DNA of 12,932 nucleotides from CAVZLD01 sp964522605 (GTDB taxonomy: Bacteria; Planctomycetota; Planctomycetia; Pirellulales; Pirellulaceae). The stretch lies in assembly GCA_964522605.1 (NCBI GenBank), contig CAZFWV010000193.1, positions 1 to 12,932 of the forward strand, given 5' to 3'. The notes under the pieces were generated by a model, which saw nothing but the letters and a program-made list of their open reading frames with translations, was not told the origin of the DNA and did not search any database. The translations under genes and the position numbers were made by a program. Below, one piece after another: positions 8,627-12,932 of this stretch (its first letter is position 1; every line of letters starts with the position of its first letter).

Positions 8627-8665
8627 TGCGGCAATGCCGCAACCCAATCGGGTGCTACCGCACCC
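8627..8665. other. Two tandem GC-rich hairpins
   Basis: TGCGGC-AAT-GCCGCA (8627-8641) and GGGTGC-TACC-GCACCC (8650-8665) are perfect 6-bp stems with tiny loops, nine bases apart, and neither is followed by a T-run. They may belong to a structured RNA or to a dispersed extragenic repeat related to the inverted repeat about 100 bases further on. Confidence 0.4.
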
Positions 8666-8770
8666 AGGTAAAGGTCGCTCCCGTTGGTCGCTTGATTTCT
8701 TGCCGAGAGACCAACATTTTCACCGGTAGCAGTGCAGAGTGACGAACAGGATTTGTGGCGATTCGTTTAA

Positions 8771-8882
8771 CCCGCAGCCGTCAGGCGAGGTCGGCTTCTG
8801 GATCCGGTTGTCGCGGGCCGTAATCTCCGGAAACGCGCGGCGTGAGCCTGCGGTCGAACGAACCTCGTCTGAAGGCTGCGGG
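8771..8882. repeat. Imperfect inverted repeat, likely a planctomycete dispersed extragenic element
   Basis: The left arm (8771-8792, beginning CCCGCAGCC) and the reverse complement of 8861-8882 match at 19 of 22 positions, separated by 68 bases. An 11-base piece of the arm (GTCAGGCGAGG) recurs exactly on the minus strand at 8892-8902, just outside. The spacer contains GCGGCGTGAGCCTGCGG. Sequences starting AGCCCGCAGC with a following TCAG and GCGAGG are, as I recall, common between genes in Rhodopirellula-like planctomycetes, so this is probably a REP-like element and not a transposon end. No transposase is nearby. Confidence 0.55.
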
Positions 8883-8894
8883 CTAGATTCTCCT

Positions 8895-9116
8895 CGCCTG
8901 ACCTCGTTGTTGGCCACGGTCCGGCACAAACAGGGGCGTCTGCTGGGCAGAATGGAAGGCCTTGGCTTTGAGCTTTGGGAAGAGGCCAGCTTAGCAGTGC
9001 TGACGAGCGATGTCGTGAAGTCGTCTGCGATCGAAGGAGAGATGCTTGACCCGGAGGAAGTTCGCTCCTCAATCGCCCGCAGACTTGGACTCGATATCGC
9101 TGGAGTCCCATCGGAC
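8895..9116 (+). pseudogene. Fragment of a Fic-family protein N-terminal (DUF4172) domain
   Basis: Seventy-four codons read RLTSLLATVRHKQGRLLG, then SDVVKSSAIEGEMLDPEEVR and SSIARRLGLDIAGVPSD. This matches the helical N-terminal domain (DUF4172) of large Fic proteins, including the (S/T)xxxE(G/N)-like SAIEGE segment that resembles the Fic inhibitory helix. The protein's usual first residues (a Trp-rich start) are replaced by the inverted-repeat element, and the whole catalytic Fic core with its HPFxxGNGR motif is missing. After residue SD the frame runs on, but only as antisense of the kinase gene. The frame is open from 8739 to 10124, which could lead an automatic caller to report a false 461-residue protein. 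An AMPylation function is not possible for this fragment. Confidence 0.65.
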
Positions 9117-9128
9117 CAAGCAGCGATT

Positions 9129-10172
9129 CTACAGTGCATCATCGGAGAAGGTCGTCAACAGCAGGAAGTCGATGACGCCGGCCAGCAAACGATACCCCAA
9201 CGTTCCCGGGAGAGGCGCCTGCGATGTGTAGGGCAGCAGGGCCTTTCGCAGTGCGGGATAGTCGGAAAATCGCTGTTCCGGCCTTTTCGCCAAGCAGCGC
9301 AGGATGACCTTTGCGAGACCGTGGGGAATTTCCGGCCGAAATTCCCTCGGAGAGGGAGCCGGCTGTTCGAGCACCGTCGCCAGCAGCCGCATCATCTGGC
9401 TGGCCTGAAATGGTGTCCGACCGGTCAGCAGGTAGTACAGCGTAATCCCGACGGAGTAAATGTCGGACCGGACATCGACCTCGTCGCCACGCAGCTGTTC
9501 GGGAGAAGCGAAGGCCGGTGTTCCCAGAATCGCCCCCGTTTCGGTTTGGAAACTGTCCATGCGGGGTGCCGTGGAGATCGACAGCCCAAAGTCGCCGATT
9601 TTTACGCTTCCGTCACTGTCGACAAAGCAGTTGGATGGCTTGATGTCGCGATGCAGGACGCCCGCATTTTCGGCTGCTTCCAGGCCGGCGATGATCTGCA
9701 GCACCGCGTCCACCGCCTCGTCGATCGGCAGCGGACCGGCGGCCTTGACGCGATCTTGCAGGGTCCCCCCCTGCACCAACTCCATCGTGATGACGGGCGT
9801 TCCTTCAATTTCTTCCGTGCCGAAGATGTAGACCGAATTGGGATGATTGTAGGAAGCGGCAAGCCGTCCCTCGCGCAAGAAGCGGTGACGGTGCTCGGGC
9901 GACTCGAGCCTATCGCTGAGGACCTTCAGTGCGACGCGACGCCCGGTCTTTCGATCTTCCGCTTCATACACGGCCCCCATCCCACCGCTGCCAAGCAGAG
10001 CCGTGATTTCGTATTCGCCGAATGCCTCGCCAATTCGTGGCACCAACGGCGGTCCCGCCGAGGGAACCGCGACGGTTTCCATGCCCACGGCCAGCAGGCA
10101 TTTGGGGCACAGCTCCTGCGGTGAGTCAAGCGGCAACGGAGAACCGCATTGGGGACAATGATCATCAGACAT
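9129..10172 (-). CDS. Ser/Thr (Hanks-type) protein kinase with N-terminal zinc ribbon, C-terminus probably truncated
   Basis: The predicted protein has 347 residues. Residues 6-25 are a zinc ribbon (CPQC and CPKC). Residues about 54-310 are a complete kinase domain: glycine loop GSGGMGAVY (from 61), catalytic Lys in VALK (83), HRDIKPSN (174-181), DFG (194-196), SPE in the activation segment (223-225) and RSDIYS. All catalytic residues are present. Residues 322-340 (LGYRLLAGVIDFLLL) look like the first helix of an RDD-type membrane domain, which follows the kinase in related planctomycete proteins. The frame then ends after TTFSDDAL, so most of that domain is missing. The ATG at 10172 is chosen over the GTG at 10205 because AAGGG lies six bases before it. 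The sigma-factor gene is 84 bases upstream on the same strand; in planctomycetes such kinases are often paired with ECF sigma factors and may phosphorylate them. Confidence 0.85.
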   Translation of the reverse strand: MSDDHCPQCGSPLPLDSPQELCPKCLLAVGMETVAVPSAGPPLVPRIGEAFGEYEITALLGSGGMGAVYEAEDRKTGRRVALKVLSDRLESPEHRHRFLREGRLAASYNHPNSVYIFGTEEIEGTPVITMELVQGGTLQDRVKAAGPLPIDEAVDAVLQIIAGLEAAENAGVLHRDIKPSNCFVDSDGSVKIGDFGLSISTAPRMDSFQTETGAILGTPAFASPEQLRGDEVDVRSDIYSVGITLYYLLTGRTPFQASQMMRLLATVLEQPAPSPREFRPEIPHGLAKVILRCLAKRPEQRFSDYPALRKALLPYTSQAPLPGTLGYRLLAGVIDFLLLTTFSDDAL

Positions 10173-10178
10173 CGAGTA

Positions 10179-10183
10179 CCCTT
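10179..10183 (-). promoter_or_regulatory. Ribosome binding site (AAGGG) that decides the kinase start
   Basis: On the minus strand AAGGG sits six bases before the ATG at 10172. It supports this start over the GTG at 10205. Confidence 0.5.
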
Positions 10184-10256
10184 TTCGTAAGAACTCGGGA
10201 TTCACTCTCTTCTGACGAACACCGGGCCGACTGTAACGGGCTTTTTTGGAAAATGC

Positions 10257-10790
10257 TCATAACTCGAATACTGAGAAGAGGTTGCGAATTTCGTCGTCGA
10301 CGTCAGCCGGATCCCCAACGGTATCCGCAATCGCCTCCCGCAGAAGTTGGCGGTACCGATGGCGCAGGCGTGAAGCCGCCATGCGGGCGGCGCTCGGCGT
10401 CAAGCCCAGCCGCTGGGCGACGTCCGCATATCGTTCGCTCCCCTGATCGCCAATGACGAAAGGCTTCAGTTCATCGAATTGCCGCAATGCGTTCGCCGCA
10501 CGAGATTCTTCGCGCAGCCGCTGAAGCGTTGATTCCAGCAGCGTCAGAGCCCATTGCCGGTGGAAGACGGCTTCGGCGGAAAGACCGCGGCTGGCTTCCC
10601 ACTTAATGTCTGAATCTGCGGCGGCGAAGTCCAGCGATAAGACGGCTCGACCACCTCCCCGCTTCTGTGCTCGTGACTTCTGCCATTGCTTGGCGATATA
10701 GTTCCGACAGGCGGTCAACAGGAACGCTCGGAATCGGCCTCGTTGCGGATCAGCCGCCGTCAGGTAGTCCTTTTCGAGAAGAGACCCCAT
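10257..10790 (-). CDS. ECF-type RNA polymerase sigma factor, N-terminally truncated
   Basis: The predicted protein has 177 residues. It opens with MGSLLEKDYL, which matches the middle of region 2 in planctomycete ECF sigma factors, normally preceded by about 60 residues including a DLTQEFF-like motif. GRFRAFLLTACRNYIAKQWQKSRAQKRGGG (18-47) is the later part of region 2 and RAVLSLDF starts the linker. Residues 120-155 (RYADVAQRLGLTPSAARMAASRLRHRYRQLL) are the region 4 helix-turn-helix that reads the -35 element. In the same frame upstream there is a TAG about 45 bases before the ATG, and the codons between do not resemble the missing part. Without regions 2.1-2.2, core polymerase binding is doubtful. 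The kinase gene follows 84 bases downstream, the usual kinase-sigma partnership. It could be a decayed gene or a assembly join. Confidence 0.75.
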   Translation of the reverse strand: MGSLLEKDYLTAADPQRGRFRAFLLTACRNYIAKQWQKSRAQKRGGGRAVLSLDFAAADSDIKWEASRGLSAEAVFHRQWALTLLESTLQRLREESRAANALRQFDELKPFVIGDQGSERYADVAQRLGLTPSAARMAASRLRHRYRQLLREAIADTVGDPADVDDEIRNLFSVFEL

Positions 10791-10931
10791 ACTGGCGACA
10801 TCCGTCAGCGCGATGGTCGGGAAGGTTCGCTATACGGGCCGCCCAGTCCACTTCCACCGCATACAAGTCCATAACATAGGGTCCTTCGATCAGAGGCGGA
10901 GCTCTCGGGAGATGGCGAATGTACCGCGCGA

Positions 10932-12107
10932 TCAACAGTAGTCGATATCGACTTGTTTTCCCAGACCTGTAAGGAACTGGGCCAGTTTCTCCACAAGGCT
11001 TCGGCGGAACGAGATATAGCTCGGCAGCAAGGGGCTTTGGTAAAACTCGTTTACCTTCTGACCGACTAGGAAGTGAATGTAATCGGCCTGGAGTAACTCC
11101 TGTGCCAAGCGCACTGCGCCGTTCGGGTCGGCTGGCAGTTGACCCGGGCGTCCGCCCGCCTGCGTGAGTAACTCGCAGCACCGCGACATCGTAATCACGC
11201 CTTCCGTGCAGAACTCGACTTGGCTCAAGTGGCCGATCGGAGGAACATCGCGGCGGAGGGAGGTCAGGTTGATGCGGACGGGTTCGCCGAGTTGCGTGGC
11301 GACGATTTCGGAGGTGGTTCCGCCACAGACGACGCGTCGGCCGGGAAAGCAGAGCAGACGCTGCGCACACTCGGCGTCCTGCGCCGGATCGAGCGGCGGT
11401 CCGGTGAACACCATCAGCGCGTTGCGTCGCCGAGCCCAAACGCCCAGGAACGTGGCGTCGTCGCCGGGAAGGTCGTGGTAAAGCATGCGCGTTTGTTCCA
11501 TCACGCGACGGACGGCTTCGGAGTAGTTGCCGCCCAGGAGCAGCGATGACTCAAGGAACCGCGCGATGTTAGGCCAGCCCCAACCGAAGTTGAGCTGCAC
11601 CCCAAGTCCCGCATAACAAACCCCGTCGCTGATGGCACCCAGAAAATCGCCTCGCCGCATCGTACCGCGCGCAAAACCGATCTTTCGGCCGAGAACGGTT
11701 TCCACTTCCAGCGGCAGATGGACCAGCTTCCCGCTCTGAAAATGAAACGGTGGCGGATTATCGAAGTTGATCACCTGGAACTCGCCGGTTCGTTGGTCGA
11801 CCTGCAGCACGGTGAAGGTCGCATAGGCGATTTTGCGCACCTTGCAAATGGGCAGCGTGCCAATCACCGTCTCAATGACCGCCTCCAACGGCACATTCTC
11901 CTGAAACAGTTTGACGAGGATTTCGGCGGTCAATGTCGCCAGAATACTGGCCTTCACGCCACTGCCCAGTCCGTCGGAGAGCACGGCGATCAGCTTGTCG
12001 TCGGTGCGCGCGGTTTTGACCGTGTCGCCGCAAAGTTCCTCGCCGTGCTTCTTCAGGCTTTCGGTCCGGAGGTCGAGGAAGAGTTCATAGTCAGCTGGAC
12101 TTACCAT
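10932..12107 (-). CDS. SpoIIE/PP2C-type Ser/Thr phosphatase of the [FeFe]-hydrogenase-linked sensory type
   Basis: The predicted protein has 391 residues. The N-terminal 225 form a PPM/SpoIIE phosphatase: EELCGD (23-28), SDGLGSGVKA (44-53), ISDGV (159-163) and GDDAT (215-219) supply the metal-binding Asp residues. Residues 228-391 are an extra domain (MVFTGPPLDP, RRVVCGGTTSEIVA, CTEGVITMSR, FLVGQ) seen, to my knowledge, in phosphatases encoded beside sensory [FeFe]-hydrogenases of anaerobes. GEELCGD, GLGSGVKA, TLPICKVRK and FDNPP are hallmarks of that subgroup. The start has GGTGGAG (12115-12121) seven bases upstream, inside the PAS gene, and overlaps it by 17 bases, so the two are probably translationally coupled. 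The protein is cytoplasmic, with no membrane segment. It likely dephosphorylates a Ser/Thr-phosphorylated regulator in response to the PAS/ferredoxin partners; the target is unknown. Confidence 0.85.
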   Translation of the reverse strand: MVSPADYELFLDLRTESLKKHGEELCGDTVKTARTDDKLIAVLSDGLGSGVKASILATLTAEILVKLFQENVPLEAVIETVIGTLPICKVRKIAYATFTVLQVDQRTGEFQVINFDNPPPFHFQSGKLVHLPLEVETVLGRKIGFARGTMRRGDFLGAISDGVCYAGLGVQLNFGWGWPNIARFLESSLLLGGNYSEAVRRVMEQTRMLYHDLPGDDATFLGVWARRRNALMVFTGPPLDPAQDAECAQRLLCFPGRRVVCGGTTSEIVATQLGEPVRINLTSLRRDVPPIGHLSQVEFCTEGVITMSRCCELLTQAGGRPGQLPADPNGAVRLAQELLQADYIHFLVGQKVNEFYQSPLLPSYISFRRSLVEKLAQFLTGLGKQVDIDYC

Positions 12108-12591
12108 CGAGTAACTCCACCAGCTTCAGCAGACTGGCCTTGGTTTCTGCCGTCGTTTCGCCCAACAGACTCGCAATCTCTTGCGCAACCTGCATCTGTT
12201 TGTCCACCACACGATGGACTTTGTCGATCGCCTCGCGCTTGAGATGCAGGACCCGCTGAATCTGGTCGCGCTCATCGGTCAAATCGACCAGAATACAGGC
12301 AATCAACTGCTCCTCCTCAATCGCGAACATGACCTGACGCACGAAGAGGTCGACGGCAGGATAGTCGATCTGACGCGTCCTGACATCGGTCGGGTTCTGA
12401 CAGAGGTCCTCCAGGTCGCTGAGCTCGCCCAGGACCTGGTGCGCCGGTTGACCCAGCAGATCGGCCTCTGTTTGGCGAAACATGCGGCAGAACGCAGGAT
12501 TGACAAGCTGAACCTGCAATTCATGATTGAAGGCAATCAGGCCGTTCGGGTCATAATCCCAGAGCGTCTTCCAAACGGTGGCGTGGTTCAT
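12091..12591 (-). CDS. Stand-alone PAS-domain sensor of the HydS-like [FeFe]-hydrogenase type
   Basis: The predicted protein has 166 residues. Residues 8-105 form one PAS domain (WDYDPNGLIAFNHELQVQLVNPAFCRMF, then EEQLIACILVDLTDERDQ). Residues 106-165 are a charged helical, probably coiled-coil tail containing VVDKQMQVAQEIASLLGETT followed by AETKASLLKL. That tail is very like the end of PAS-containing sensory [FeFe]-hydrogenases (group C, HydS/HsfB), where it follows the hydrogenase and PAS domains. Here no iron-sulfur or H-cluster Cys motifs precede the PAS: the ATG overlaps the ferredoxin gene's TGA (ATGA at 12588-12591). There is no enzymatic domain. It probably senses a redox or small-molecule signal and controls the SpoIIE phosphatase encoded next. 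A hydrogenase gene may lie beyond the window edge. Confidence 0.8.
   Translation of the reverse strand: MNHATVWKTLWDYDPNGLIAFNHELQVQLVNPAFCRMFRQTEADLLGQPAHQVLGELSDLEDLCQNPTDVRTRQIDYPAVDLFVRQVMFAIEEEQLIACILVDLTDERDQIQRVLHLKREAIDKVHRVVDKQMQVAQEIASLLGETTAETKASLLKLVELLDGKSS
12115..12121 (-). promoter_or_regulatory. Ribosome binding site of the SpoIIE gene inside the PAS gene
   Basis: GGTGGAG on the minus strand lies seven bases before the ATG at 12107, within the last codons of the PAS gene. It is one of the strongest ribosome sites in the window and fits coupled translation. Confidence 0.55.
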
Positions 12592-12908
12592 GGTTGTGGG
12601 CCTCCCAAAACAACCTTCGCCCGCTGGTGGATCGCGGGCAGAATCTGCTCGCGGAAGATCTGCTCCACCGTTTGCGGCCGCAAGTTGACGAATCGTCGCG
12701 TTCCCAGGCGTGCGGAGACGCCATCTGAGCAGGCATCAAGGCAGAAGGCACCTTTGAGTTCCACCTCGATGGGCAGATTACTGTCGCGCAGCAGTCGCTG
12801 CAAAACGGGCAGGACGTCGTAGACGCCCATCTGATGACAAGCGGATCCCATGCAGAGCGTCAGCTCCAGACGCTGTGAGCTCGTCGCATGCTGAGGTGTG
12901 TCGCTCAT
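12588..12908 (-). CDS. Thioredoxin-like [2Fe-2S] ferredoxin (NuoE/HoxE-like small protein)
   Basis: The predicted protein has 106 residues. Four Cys in the arrangement C19-x4-C24-x31-C56-x3-C60 (LCMGSACHQMG and GAFCLDAC) are the ligand pattern of thioredoxin-fold [2Fe-2S] ferredoxins such as NuoE and the small subunits of [FeFe]-hydrogenases. The surrounding ELTLCMGSAC, KGAFCLDACSDG and RRFVNLRPQTVEQIF stretches fit the fold. AGGA lies nine bases before the ATG. The gene overlaps the PAS gene by four bases and is the first gene of the three-gene operon in the window. It probably carries one electron to or from a redox partner and is cytoplasmic. An upstream [FeFe]-hydrogenase or NuoF-like partner could be encoded outside the window. 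Confidence 0.85.
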   Translation of the reverse strand: MSDTPQHATSSQRLELTLCMGSACHQMGVYDVLPVLQRLLRDSNLPIEVELKGAFCLDACSDGVSARLGTRRFVNLRPQTVEQIFREQILPAIHQRAKVVLGGPQP

Positions 12909-12932
12909 GGAGTGAAGTCCTGGAAAGACGAG

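Larger units (their letters stand above)
8315..8770. other. Intergenic region upstream of the patatin gene
   Basis: About 455 bases with no recognisable gene. Short open frames on both strands lack motifs and ribosome sites. Structure seen: a 15-bp palindrome (8370-8384), a GC stem (8391-8396 with 8412-8417), and two tandem hairpins (8627-8641 and 8650-8665). The promoter of the patatin gene should lie in the part next to 8314. Confidence 0.5.

Noticed and set aside
8739..10124. Long plus-strand open frame of 461 codons
   Set aside because: Only codons for about 74 residues (8895-9116) resemble a known family (Fic DUF4172). The rest is antisense to the clearly real kinase gene.
10940..10953. 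Perfect 14-bp palindrome AGTCGATATCGACT
   Set aside because: It lies inside the last codons of SpoIIE and follows from the codons for a D-I-D-Y sequence, so no separate role is needed.
10750..11439. Minus-strand frame of 229 codons overlapping the SpoIIE gene
   Set aside because: Most of it is an Arg/Pro-rich shadow of SpoIIE in another frame. Only its end (10791-10931) lies outside a known gene, and that part is reported as a finding.

Overview
The window looks like a GC-rich planctomycete scaffold, probably of the Pirellulales type. The signs are a secreted protein with planctomycete-style dockerin/EF-hand repeats and a PEP-CTERM tail, an ECF sigma factor next to a Hanks-type kinase with an N-terminal zinc ribbon, a DUF1593/Sde182-like gene, a DUF6259 secreted hydrolase, and many genes with weak or no Shine-Dalgarno sites. 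A run of exactly 100 Ns (1997-2096) is a scaffold gap, so the DNA is probably a draft or metagenome assembly. No tRNA, rRNA, CRISPR array or intact transposase gene was seen.

Layout. (1) 21-1316 (+): exported PEP-CTERM protein. (2) 1598-2402 (+): broken DUF1593/Sde182 nucleoside-hydrolase-like gene spanning the gap, ending against 2419-4758 (-), an intact secreted DUF6259 glycosidase-like protein. (3) 4759-5896: mostly non-coding, holding a methyltransferase fragment (5088-5507) that has lost its SAM-binding half. (4) 5897-8314 (-): patatin-like phospholipase joined to a POTRA domain and Omp85-type beta-barrel (PlpD-like, type Vd autotransporter architecture). (5) 8315-8894: non-coding stretch with a short palindrome, two tandem hairpins and a 22-nt imperfect inverted repeat. 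It leads into 8895-9116 (+), a fragment of a Fic-family N-terminal (DUF4172) domain. (6) 9129-10172 (-) Ser/Thr kinase and 10257-10790 (-) ECF sigma factor. The pair is typical of planctomycetes, but the kinase seems to lack most of a C-terminal RDD-type membrane domain and the sigma factor lacks the first part of region 2. (7) 10932-12908 (-): a tight three-gene operon of a thioredoxin-like [2Fe-2S] ferredoxin, a single PAS-domain protein and a SpoIIE/PP2C-type phosphatase.

The last module is the most interesting. The PAS protein's tail and the phosphatase match what I recall of proteins encoded with putative sensory (group C, HydS/HsfB-like) [FeFe]-hydrogenases. There the PAS domain is usually fused to the hydrogenase; here it stands alone and starts directly on the ferredoxin stop codon. 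The trio probably senses redox or H2 state and passes it to a Ser/Thr phosphatase output, with a kinase and sigma factor just downstream on the same strand.

The window also holds a striking number of partial genes (DUF1593, methyltransferase, Fic, kinase tail, sigma N-terminus). This suggests repeated deletion in an eroding accessory region, or chimeric assembly joins. The sequence alone cannot separate these.
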